Position numbers and translations under genes: made by a program. DNA of 64,000 nt, taken from IMG/VR virus record IMGVR_UViG_2162886007_000107, positions 1-64,000 of that record, one strand, 5' to 3'. The DNA comes from a virus. Numbering within the stretch: position 1 is the first letter of the stretch; each line of letters begins with the position of its first letter. The notes below the pieces were generated by a model that had not been told where the DNA came from, ran no database searches, and saw nothing but the letters and a program-made list of their open reading frames with translations. Shown piece after piece: positions 1 to 7,734 of the stretch.

Positions 1-11
1 TTTTTTTTGCT

Positions 12-851
12 TTAGTTAATGCAAAGGTTGTGGGTAACAATCCAGTCTTCTACTACAAACAACTTATCTTCACTGTCGATATTAATGCAGATCGTTTCAG
101 TCGGGTGTTCTTTAACGATGCCAACAATCTTTAAGCGACTTGCTGCAAATCTGGCAATGTCGTCTTGCTCGATGTCTCGATGTCTGGCAGTAACTACATA
201 ACCGTCTTCAACCTTTTGAAGATCAGCAATACCGCCAACACTCCATGCCAGGTGTTGGAAGTTAAGAGCACTTTGTTTGTGCTCGGTAATGTAGCGAACA
301 GTACCGTTGCTTGCTACGCAGCCTTCATTGGTGCGCATGGCTGTAGCAATAGCTCGACGGTCCTGGTAATGAAGTTCTTGTATTTCACGGTTAACAGTAT
401 GACGTTCGCCAATTAGCATCATGGCAATGTCTTTAACAAATTCATCGGCAATACGTTTCTCCGCACCACTGATCTCACCAACCAGAGGGATGGCGTATTC
501 GAACTCATTGAAGTGAGCAATGATGTCGGCGGTGGTAGTAACGTACGGAGCAACACTATTACCCTCGTATACTTCCCAAAGATGCAACGGATGACTTACA
601 GCCTCACGTCCGTCCTCAAAGATGAACTTGTAGCAGTCTGTGACGCCCTGTGGGATTACTTCGGTCACTGAGGCTATGTTACCCATAGGACCAATGACCT
701 TACTGCCCTCACGCAGTTCCTTTAAAGCTAGCCAACCGCCAGGTACTTTTACCTTTACGTTGTACGGCATGGCTTTACCCTTGCTAACCATATTAAGCTT
801 AGGTTCGTTATTAACCTTTAACCCTACCATGGATTTTAAGAGGTTGATCAT
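12..851 (-). CDS. Orphan class-3-type intein (Hint domain) protein
   Basis: A 279-aa protein that is almost entirely an intein. A 26-residue leader ending in SKGK is followed by a Hint domain from about residue 27 to N275, and only four residues (LCIN) remain before the stop. Block G reads VTHN, with T273, H274 and N275. Residue 27 is Ala, not Cys or Ser. The class-3 signature is present instead: Trp in block B (HLW, W92), Cys in block F (C255) and Thr in block G (T273). The middle (about 130-210) looks like a decayed LAGLIDADG endonuclease. The +1 residue is Leu, which cannot act as the usual Ser/Thr/Cys nucleophile, so full splicing is doubtful and cleavage is more plausible. An AGGA ribosome site lies about 8 nt before the ATG. 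A run of eight A on the coding strand follows the stop at the window edge. It could be a broken gene whose downstream extein lies outside the window. Confidence 0.75.
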   Translation of the reverse strand: MINLLKSMVGLKVNNEPKLNMVSKGKAMPYNVKVKVPGGWLALKELREGSKVIGPMGNIASVTEVIPQGVTDCYKFIFEDGREAVSHPLHLWEVYEGNSVAPYVTTTADIIAHFNEFEYAIPLVGEISGAEKRIADEFVKDIAMMLIGERHTVNREIQELHYQDRRAIATAMRTNEGCVASNGTVRYITEHKQSALNFQHLAWSVGGIADLQKVEDGYVVTARHRDIEQDDIARFAASRLKIVGIVKEHPTETICINIDSEDKLFVVEDWIVTHNLCIN

Positions 852-1011
852 CGTTAATGTCCTACGGGGAAATTTAATGGTTTATCCATATTAATGTTGT
901 GGTGAAGCGCTACAGCGTTGTACAAAATTGATGCATTCATATTAATTCTTTTTGGTGCTGGAACATCGGCATTGAAACTATTCCCAAAAGCTCTACCACA
1001 AGGAAAGCAGC
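852..1011. promoter_or_regulatory. Divergent intergenic region between the intein gene and the 532-aa gene
   Basis: A 160-bp AT-rich gap from which both neighbours read outward. It contains repeated TATTAA elements near 890 and 941, and an AAGGAAAG ribosome site just before the ATG at 1012. Promoters for both genes are expected here, but no element matching the TATATTAC motif was found. Confidence 0.4.
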
Positions 1012-2610
1012 ATGTCTGAACAAGCCGATAAAAACATTGGTGAAGCGGTCGCAGAAACCGTTGCTCAGGATAACGAAGCAATTCGTGAAGTCTTGGGTAA
1101 GGATGATCCCTTTGTACAAGCATTGGACGTGAAAAACCGTCCGGTAATCGATGAGACCAAAAGCGGTCCTGTCTGTGGTTGCCCGGGCGTGATTCACGAG
1201 AATCCAGAATGCCAGTTGCCGGATGCAGCGGTGGTTGCATTGGCGGCTGCTAAAGACGTTAGCCTTGCTTTGGCTCAATACGAACACAATATGCCGGCAT
1301 ACTGGGTGAGCATGATGCGCTTGCCAGGCATGCAGTCGTTCTATCCGTTCCACGATCACAGTAAAACTGGCGATCTCGGCGGTCTGTCTCTGACCCGTGA
1401 TGACAGTCCTGAACAGGCTGCTTATCTGGAAGACTATCTGGACCCCAAGAATGTCGAACCGGCATTCAAGAAGTTCTGGTCGACCTTTATGCCAAACGCT
1501 CCACAAACCGGTGCGGTGTTCGTTTACTATGGCCTGGTCGGTGACACTGAGGTTGTTTACCTCCGTTATCAGCAGGATCATGTTCACCCAATGGAGTTCG
1601 TACTGCCTCGTGCTGAACTCACCTACTTCCTGCGTGGCTGGACTGAAGCGATCACCAGCGATCACATGCAGACTGAGATGGAAGACTGGTGCAAACATCC
1701 GACCGGGTACAAAGATCTCCAGAAGAAAGGCTACCGCTATAATGTGAGTGCCCTGGCTCTGGTTCTTCCTTTGAGCTACTTCTTCGCTGATGCCTTTGGC
1801 ATTAAAGAAGATCAGTTTGCAAACATGGTCAATGGTGATTTCAAGATTCTGGAAGACATCAAGAAAGAACTGTCCAATCGCTTCGACCGTTACGTTGCCG
1901 ATATCAGCCGCTTTGCCATCACCCTGAAGGACAAGGTCAAGTTCAAAGACCACAACCTGATGCTGGCGTTCAAGGGCACTGATGACTTCCGTGGTCTGGT
2001 TGTTTCCCTCGACAAGATCTATCCGAAGTTCCCTGAAGGCGGTCAGTACGAGTGTGGCGTCAATCCACTCAAACTGGAAGACTGGAAGACCGAGGGTGAT
2101 AACGTCAAGGTTGTTATCCGCAAGCTGATTCGCCTGTCGACGAAAGTCAACGACATGCTGAACAAGATGTACCGTGAACTGCCAAACAACAAATGGTGCG
2201 AAACCTGGTTGGATGGTTTGGTTCGTGAACGTCTGCTGGCTGCGAGCCACTTCCTGAAAGAGCTGTACCAGGCTAACCCTACTGACATCCGTCCATACGT
2301 GGAAGAGATGGCCAACAAGGTTCTGTCCGCTCTGAACGAACGTGGTGGCAACATCGGTCTCGATCTGACCAGCTGGGTCGTCTACCAGTACTTCGATAAC
2401 GGCAGTCCTCCTATCCCTGTGGTGGCGGAAGGTCTGAACTTCAAGCAAGAACTGTATAACCAGCACACCGAGCGTTTCATGGAAGTGCTGTATCAGTACC
2501 TGTTCCACGTGCGTAGCCCGTACATTCGTCCATACGTCCATAAGGTCGTAGCAGACAAGAATGACGGTATCCCTGTCGGCTCGATTCGTCCGGTCAACAA
2601 AGAAGAATAA
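1012..2610 (+). CDS. Unassigned, probable abundant virion protein (532 aa)
   Basis: No family was recognised. The strong AAGGAAAG ribosome site, heavy use of C- and G-ending codons and stand-alone position between a divergent region and a strong terminator suggest high expression, as for a structural protein. Residues 31-46 (DPFVQALDVKNRPVI) nearly repeat residues 20-34 of the tail tube protein at 43.4-44.3 kb, with 12 of 15 positions identical, so the two may share an assembly partner or an N-terminal arm. A Cys-Gly-Cys pair lies near residue 55. The remainder is mixed, with charged helical stretches, and has no signal peptide or membrane span. It is followed by a 15-bp hairpin shared with the convergent gene downstream. 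Confidence 0.7.
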   Translation: MSEQADKNIGEAVAETVAQDNEAIREVLGKDDPFVQALDVKNRPVIDETKSGPVCGCPGVIHENPECQLPDAAVVALAAAKDVSLALAQYEHNMPAYWVSMMRLPGMQSFYPFHDHSKTGDLGGLSLTRDDSPEQAAYLEDYLDPKNVEPAFKKFWSTFMPNAPQTGAVFVYYGLVGDTEVVYLRYQQDHVHPMEFVLPRAELTYFLRGWTEAITSDHMQTEMEDWCKHPTGYKDLQKKGYRYNVSALALVLPLSYFFADAFGIKEDQFANMVNGDFKILEDIKKELSNRFDRYVADISRFAITLKDKVKFKDHNLMLAFKGTDDFRGLVVSLDKIYPKFPEGGQYECGVNPLKLEDWKTEGDNVKVVIRKLIRLSTKVNDMLNKMYRELPNNKWCETWLDGLVRERLLAASHFLKELYQANPTDIRPYVEEMANKVLSALNERGGNIGLDLTSWVVYQYFDNGSPPIPVVAEGLNFKQELYNQHTERFMEVLYQYLFHVRSPYIRPYVHKVVADKNDGIPVGSIRPVNKEE

Positions 2611-2622
2611 ATAGTCCAGTCT

Positions 2623-2656
2623 TATACCCTACCAGCCCAGTGGCTGGTAGGGTATA
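2623..2656. terminator. Bidirectional hairpin terminator between convergent genes
   Basis: A perfect 15-bp stem (TATACCCTACCAGCC with its complement) and a 4-nt loop separate the plus gene ending at 2610 from the minus gene ending at 2663. The symmetry and position suggest termination from both sides. Confidence 0.8.
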
Positions 2657-2662
2657 GCTGGG

Positions 2663-3307
2663 TTATGGCTGCTTACCCAACCTGATGATATCAGCTTCCA
2701 GTTCAGCGATGTACACATGAGCTGCGGTCAGATCCTTCTCCAACTTCAATGCGCGAGCTGCATCGTTGTTGTTATCAGTGATCTTGCTTTTACGAAGAGT
2801 TTCATATGCATCGGCTTGATCCTTGGAAACATACCCAATGGTAGGGATGGTACCCAAGGAAACCGTTACAGGGATACCCACGTTGGCTTCTGTGTATTCC
2901 TTGATGTGTTGCAAGGTCAGAGCCAGTGTGTCTTTCATCGACGGAGGAACAGCACCAAAGCTAACAATAGCGCACATGTTCTCATAGCTTACGCCATCAA
3001 CCATCGGCCAGCTTTTGAGATACGTGGTAAGGACGTAAGTAGCTACGTCACTGCGATCCAGGAGACTAAGAACCTTGGCTCCTTTATCCCTGGCTCGTTG
3101 CAGTACTCTGGGGAAGTCCTCTACGGAAACGCCTACCGGTTTGAAGACCAACTCGTACAAGTCGAGTTTGAGAGACTCCATCTCGTGGAGGTTACGGATT
3201 GCTTCTACTTTGTAGTAGACGTCCGTTTTAACCACCGAATCAAATGGAGCCAGTGCTTCGAACCGGCCTCTGGCGTCAATAGACGGAATGATGTTGTTGT
3301 CTGCCAT
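2663..3307 (-). CDS. Unassigned protein (214 aa), operon with the 447-aa gene
   Basis: No family was recognised. It starts with MADNNIIPSIDARGRFEAL and is mostly predicted helix, with a C-terminal stretch (about 170-210) of alternating charged and hydrophobic residues that could form a coiled coil. There is no membrane span or signal peptide. The start lies 1-2 nt from the end of the upstream minus-strand gene, so the two are probably cotranscribed and translationally coupled. A virion role is inferred only from the structural-gene neighbourhood. Confidence 0.6.
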   Translation of the reverse strand: MADNNIIPSIDARGRFEALAPFDSVVKTDVYYKVEAIRNLHEMESLKLDLYELVFKPVGVSVEDFPRVLQRARDKGAKVLSLLDRSDVATYVLTTYLKSWPMVDGVSYENMCAIVSFGAVPPSMKDTLALTLQHIKEYTEANVGIPVTVSLGTIPTIGYVSKDQADAYETLRKSKITDNNNDAARALKLEKDLTAAHVYIAELEADIIRLGKQP

Positions 3308-3308
3308 A

Positions 3309-4652
3309 TCAGAGACCTTCTACTCCATCCTTCTGCATCTGCCAGCGAGTAAGTACCAGCAGTTTGGCTTTACCTACACGACGAGCAGCGTACATCTGAC
3401 CAAAACGCATTACACGAGTAATACCAGGCTGAGGCAGGCTGATATCAGTCATGACTTCGGCAGCAGCCAGGAGATCTTCCATGTTGCGGATGAACTCTTG
3501 AGTACTACGGGACAGCAGATCGAAGTCGCTATCCAGAGAAGAGATCAAGGAATAGTCAGGGTACAGGTTCAAAACCTTCTTCATGCCTTCGCGGTTATTC
3601 AACTTACCGACGATCGCCGTGTTCACGGACTTGTACATGAATGGCACGAACTGGGTGGATTTTATGACATGGTCAGTAGACATGTTTGGGGTAAGGAACT
3701 TATTGACCAGATCCATTCGTGTTTCGTTATCAGTGATCGGGCTGTAGTTACGAGCGCCGTTCGTTTTGTTCTCCAGGCCATAACGGTTGAAGAACGGGAT
3801 AACGTAGTACTCAATCGGGTTGAACAGATCAGGAATCTTTTCTTCCCACTTCGACAACGGGTATTGGGAGTCTTTGAGGATCTCGTTGCGCATTTGCTCA
3901 AAGAGTTGATCGTCAGAGTCTACACCATTACCCCACCACACATAGCGCCACCAGCCAGTAGTGGACATGCCAACGTTGGTGAGGTCCATCATCTCGAAAG
4001 AGATAGTCTCGCCATCGGTAACAGGCCACGCCGCGTTGTCAGTAACCGCATGCATGCGCTTGCTAATTACGTCAGGGGTTTCCTTCTTCAGACGTTCTTC
4101 CATTTGTTGGAAGTTCATCGGCATCAGGGAATCCATGTCTGCAAGTGCAACTGGGTGTACGATCGCAAAGGAGACCTTAGGGTATTCCCGCTTGAAGTAC
4201 TCGTCCGCAAACCAAAGATAGAAAAGCTGCTGCTCACCATCTACGAGATGGTTACCTGTTACGAAGCTGGGGAGCCAGTAACGATTGTTGGTAACCATTT
4301 CACCGATATCTTTAATCTCGATACCGTTAGAGAACTGAGCCTTGAGCAAAGCCAGAGTGTTGGGACGGTTGCCGGTGACGTTGCCTTTCTTGGCCTGATC
4401 CACCAGCCAGTTGCTGATTTCCAATTGCTTGTTAGCAATTGCAGTTGGCATCACAATCTCAACATCGTCTTCGATGCTCAAGAAGTTATGCAGTACCGAA
4501 GAACTAGGCTGATCGTTAAAAGCGAAGATGCCTTGGTCTTTGGAATACGTTTTCGACTTGTTGCTGATTTCACCGATGGGTGATACACTTTTTACCCCGT
4601 TATTGGCGAACTCGGCAATAGCCGCAAACGATAAATAGTTTTTAACACTCAT
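3309..4652 (-). CDS. Unassigned, probable virion protein (447 aa)
   Basis: The best start is the ATG at 4652, which has AGAGGT six nt upstream; a GTG two codons earlier has worse spacing. No family was recognised. The protein is soluble, with aromatic-rich segments in the middle (TGWWRYVWWGNG around residue 230) and a basic C-terminus (ARRVGKAKLLVLTRWQ). It is first in a two-gene minus-strand operon and lies only 33 bp from the divergent membrane-protein gene at 4686. A structural role is an inference from context. Confidence 0.65.
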   Translation of the reverse strand: MSVKNYLSFAAIAEFANNGVKSVSPIGEISNKSKTYSKDQGIFAFNDQPSSSVLHNFLSIEDDVEIVMPTAIANKQLEISNWLVDQAKKGNVTGNRPNTLALLKAQFSNGIEIKDIGEMVTNNRYWLPSFVTGNHLVDGEQQLFYLWFADEYFKREYPKVSFAIVHPVALADMDSLMPMNFQQMEERLKKETPDVISKRMHAVTDNAAWPVTDGETISFEMMDLTNVGMSTTGWWRYVWWGNGVDSDDQLFEQMRNEILKDSQYPLSKWEEKIPDLFNPIEYYVIPFFNRYGLENKTNGARNYSPITDNETRMDLVNKFLTPNMSTDHVIKSTQFVPFMYKSVNTAIVGKLNNREGMKKVLNLYPDYSLISSLDSDFDLLSRSTQEFIRNMEDLLAAAEVMTDISLPQPGITRVMRFGQMYAARRVGKAKLLVLTRWQMQKDGVEGL

Positions 4653-4685
4653 TGCCACACCTCTAACTAGTAAGGGACATACGTT

Positions 4686-5150
4686 ATGCTTTTTGGGCTC
4701 TTAAGAGAGCTGACTGATAGATTCATAGAATTCACCCTAAAGATGGTGAAAGGGGACACTCCAGAAGCCCAACTAACCTCTGCGTTGAAGTCTTGCGTAT
4801 TGTTAATCGCCGGTCTATTGACTGTAGTAGTGACTCTCGCTGGGAACAACTGGGAGTTACATCAACAATACAAGGATTATGAGTCTACCGTCAGCAAGTT
4901 GGGTTTCATTCTTAATCCCGACAATTTGAACGGGACAAGTAAGGAAATCACTGCTTTGGTTAAGTCGATTGATGCTAACACCAATGCTATCCGTAAGGAG
5001 AACGCACGGTTGTCAGGAGTCAACATTGGTTTGGCTAGCGAGAACAATACCCTTCATCTCGTTCTCGGTAAGCAGTTGCAAGAACTCATCCGAATTCGAG
5101 CAAACAACGATACGTTGATGAAAATGTGCGTGTTCAAGGTTGGGGGATGA
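4686..5150 (+). CDS. Single-pass membrane protein with helical C-terminal domain (154 aa)
   Basis: One clear membrane segment at about residues 33-53 (CVLLIAGLLTVVVTLAG) is followed by a long helical, Asn/Leu-rich region (about 57-145) that may form a coiled coil. The N-terminal 30 residues are amphipathic. This N-anchored helical arrangement is seen in inner-membrane spanins and in some tail-associated proteins, but no outer spanin partner was found nearby, so a lysis role is only possible. The stop codon lies in the loop of the hairpin that follows. Confidence 0.6.
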   Translation: MLFGLLRELTDRFIEFTLKMVKGDTPEAQLTSALKSCVLLIAGLLTVVVTLAGNNWELHQQYKDYESTVSKLGFILNPDNLNGTSKEITALVKSIDANTNAIRKENARLSGVNIGLASENNTLHLVLGKQLQELIRIRANNDTLMKMCVFKVGG

Positions 5151-5166
5151 TTTAATACCCCCGACC
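5138..5166 (+). terminator. Hairpin overlapping the stop of the membrane-protein gene
   Basis: GGTTGGGGG pairs with CCCCCGACC across an 11-nt loop that holds the TGA stop. No strong T-run follows, so termination may be partial. Confidence 0.5.
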
Positions 5167-5204
5167 CAATCTTAATGGGTAGGTCATTTAAAAGAGTGAC
5201 GGTG

Positions 5205-6716
5205 ATGGAAGAGATTGAACCGATTAAGAACCTTGTGGCCTATTTGTGCGCAGGTTCTGTAAAAGTAGGTAAGAAAGAAGAATTTTCACTCGGTGGTTTT
5301 GGTTATTCGTACACCATTGCTAACGAGGGTAAGAAACAGCTTAAGAAGGACGTAGCAACTACTTCGGGTTATTACACTGGTAACAATCAGCGTTCTAACA
5401 CAGTGGTGGTAGTTGACGAAATCCTGACATTGGTTGCGTCGAACCGTCACAGTATGTTTGAAGTTATCATGGATGGTTTTAATGAGGTTCTGGAACAGTT
5501 CGTTATTGGCGGATCTGTATTCAAGAACCTTTGCTTGATCTCTTCGTTCACTGAACTTAATCTGGTTTGGAAACTCAAGCCAGAACAAGTTAAAGAAACA
5601 GGGATGAAGATCGGCAAGCATGAGTTAAGTACAGCTGACTATGCGGCACTCAGAAAGGTCATGAAGACTATCGCTGAGTTCCAGGCTCTTCCTGATCGTA
5701 AGGTTATCTTCGATTTCGCTCAGGCTGCTGAAGGTGGGTTCGGGAACAAGAACTCGTTTAAGCAGATGGAGCTGGCAGAAGTAATGACTACCTTTGGCAA
5801 CGAACCAGAGATTAGTCTAGGTCTTATTCCTCGCAAGCAATATGAGGAACCGGAAACTGATTTCAATAAGCTGGTTACTGGCTCGCGCTGGTATATTGAC
5901 TCGGTTAGTCCGGAAGATCATTACGCAGAGATTTACGGTTACAGGAAGTACGGTTTCGGTAAGGTTGAGCCGGATAAGAACTATTACGGGAAACAAACTC
6001 CTGATGTTACTTATTCAGCTCTCTTCACCAAGAAGCCTATTGCTTTCCTGGATAAGTTGTTTGACTTCGCTCACAAGCGGATCTACAACCCGGATGGTTA
6101 CTTGCTGGCTGGTGACTTGCGTCATTTGAACAGTAAAGAAGTAGCACGAATGATCGATACCTATCCAGCTATTAAGCAGGGTAAAGATTTGGTCAGTCCT
6201 GTTACTAAGCAGAACGGTAAGCCGGTTCTCATTGAACTCATTAGCCCGGTGTTGATGAGTTATCGTATTCGTGATCAACTGGACTCGATGAATGTCGTAC
6301 TGGACACCTTCCTTAAGAAGGACGAGAACAACCAGTCCGGCTACACCAAGTTCTACGACATCACGGATATGATCTACCTCAAAGAAGCCAACAAGAAAGG
6401 TGATATCAAGGTTAAGTTGAATCCTGAGTTCAACACTTTGAAGAATACCTTCTTGGTAAAGGTGGAACATCCGAAGGCAGTCAAGCCTGTTGCGTTGTTG
6501 TTGAGTGTTGGCTATGACATGCCCGAGCGGAATTCGTTTAACTCGGTAGATGACCCTAACGTTGAAGTGTGGGTGGCTACTGATACGCGTAATGCTCAAG
6601 GTATTCGTTACTGCACCGTTGTCAAGACCGATGACTGTATCTACATTCATACATCGGCCGTGGCTAATCTCAAAGTGCTCAGTCTAGCGGAACAAGGCCG
6701 AAGCAAAGAGAAGTAA
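5205..6716 (+). CDS. Unassigned protein, possible RNase H-like fold in the N-terminal third (503 aa)
   Basis: The ATG at 5205 is preferred because AAAGAG lies 8 nt upstream; an in-frame ATG at 5175 sits directly after a hairpin and has no ribosome site. The N-terminal segment has an RNase H-like order: a short hydrophobic strand plus CAGS turn with a Gly-rich hairpin (FSLGGFGYSYTI), then a helix with Glu (SMFEVIMDGFNEVL), then a strand (LCLISSFTEL) and a late Gly-rich loop. The usual catalytic Asp positions are not convincing, so this is a fold-level suspicion only. The remaining 300 residues have no recognised domain. It is convergent with the minus gene at 6781. Confidence 0.55.
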   Translation: MEEIEPIKNLVAYLCAGSVKVGKKEEFSLGGFGYSYTIANEGKKQLKKDVATTSGYYTGNNQRSNTVVVVDEILTLVASNRHSMFEVIMDGFNEVLEQFVIGGSVFKNLCLISSFTELNLVWKLKPEQVKETGMKIGKHELSTADYAALRKVMKTIAEFQALPDRKVIFDFAQAAEGGFGNKNSFKQMELAEVMTTFGNEPEISLGLIPRKQYEEPETDFNKLVTGSRWYIDSVSPEDHYAEIYGYRKYGFGKVEPDKNYYGKQTPDVTYSALFTKKPIAFLDKLFDFAHKRIYNPDGYLLAGDLRHLNSKEVARMIDTYPAIKQGKDLVSPVTKQNGKPVLIELISPVLMSYRIRDQLDSMNVVLDTFLKKDENNQSGYTKFYDITDMIYLKEANKKGDIKVKLNPEFNTLKNTFLVKVEHPKAVKPVALLLSVGYDMPERNSFNSVDDPNVEVWVATDTRNAQGIRYCTVVKTDDCIYIHTSAVANLKVLSLAEQGRSKEK

Positions 6717-6725
6717 GTGCAGCAT

Positions 6726-6762
6726 ATACCCCCTACCCCCTGCTTTAGGGGGTAGGGGGTAT
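6726..6762. terminator. Bidirectional hairpin terminator (16-bp stem)
   Basis: ATACCCCCTACCCCCT and its exact complement with a 5-nt loop lie between convergent genes ending at 6716 and 6781. It is one of the strongest stems in the window. Confidence 0.85.
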
Positions 6763-6780
6763 TACCTTATGACTGCTTTT

Positions 6781-7650
6781 TTAGTATTTCAAAGCGTCCA
6801 GGGATTTAACCTGAGCTTGGAACACCGCGGTAAGTTCGTTCAGGAGAACCATCATAACGCCAGCCACGTTGGTGAAATCACGGAAGCGATTCACGATACC
6901 TTCTACTTCGGCAATTGCCTCAGGAGTCAGTATGAGGTCATTGGCTTTGATCTTCTTGACTAAGAGTTGACCGATTTCGAAAACGTCAGTGATAATCTTG
7001 GAGATCATCTCGGCGTCACGGGAACCCAGGTTCTTTACAGCAACGTTGTAGGTGTGGATCACGTCCCACATTTCTTCGAAGCTGGAGTAGACCACACCGA
7101 GGTTCTGAGTAGTGGTACGGCCGTTGTCTGGGAGGCCCTTAATGAAGTTTTCAGCCTTGGTTAAGGCCTGACCAAAGTCACCAATAGACCAGCGGAATTC
7201 CTGTCCCATACGACCTTTGGACACGATATCTTTTAGCCAATCATATAGTCTTGAGGCCTCTGTTTTCAAACTGCTGACGATGTACACACCGAGGGCAACG
7301 TTCTTGGTGTAGAGCATCATCGAACCCATGCCAGGCAGGTAACCTTCAGGGGTCAGCATTGGAACAGTGGTGTTCTTGACGTAGAGGATATTCTCTTTTT
7401 TCAGACGAAGGCGGGTCTGATCAAAGTTGACAGTGTGAATGCTTTTCGCCAGAAGAGATAAACGCTTATCAATGGAGGTCGACAGTTCGGCAAAGAACAG
7501 GCTGAAGCTTTCGCCAATGGACAAAGATTCGAAACCAGCAACAGTTGTGATTGCTGGGTAGTGGATCTCGTGAAGCATTTCATTCACGAGGTTCTTGAGT
7601 TCTTGGCCAGCCGGTGGGTTAGCCTTACCCGGAGTTTGAGAGTGTTTCAT
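6781..7650 (-). CDS. Unassigned helical protein (289 aa)
   Basis: No family was recognised. The composition is helix-rich (Leu, Lys, Glu, Ile) with few aromatics, consistent with an elongated helical bundle. There is no signal peptide; the hydrophobic stretch VAGVMMVLLNELTAVF near the C-terminus is short and probably buried. It is a single-gene minus-strand unit between a bidirectional terminator and an 84-bp divergent promoter region. A virion or inner-head role would fit the neighbourhood but is not shown. Confidence 0.6.
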   Translation of the reverse strand: MKHSQTPGKANPPAGQELKNLVNEMLHEIHYPAITTVAGFESLSIGESFSLFFAELSTSIDKRLSLLAKSIHTVNFDQTRLRLKKENILYVKNTTVPMLTPEGYLPGMGSMMLYTKNVALGVYIVSSLKTEASRLYDWLKDIVSKGRMGQEFRWSIGDFGQALTKAENFIKGLPDNGRTTTQNLGVVYSSFEEMWDVIHTYNVAVKNLGSRDAEMISKIITDVFEIGQLLVKKIKANDLILTPEAIAEVEGIVNRFRDFTNVAGVMMVLLNELTAVFQAQVKSLDALKY

Positions 7651-7734
7651 TACGGACCTCTATATACGTATACGTCGGGTAGGGCAGTTTGCCCCTGTGC
7701 TTGAATTTTCATAAAATTAGGGACTACACGTAGT
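7651..7734. promoter_or_regulatory. Divergent promoter region
   Basis: An 84-bp AT-rich gap between outward-reading genes. It contains ACCTCTATATACGTATACG near 7658 and TAAAATTAGG near 7714. Promoters for both sides are expected but none matches the TATATTAC motif exactly. Confidence 0.4.
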
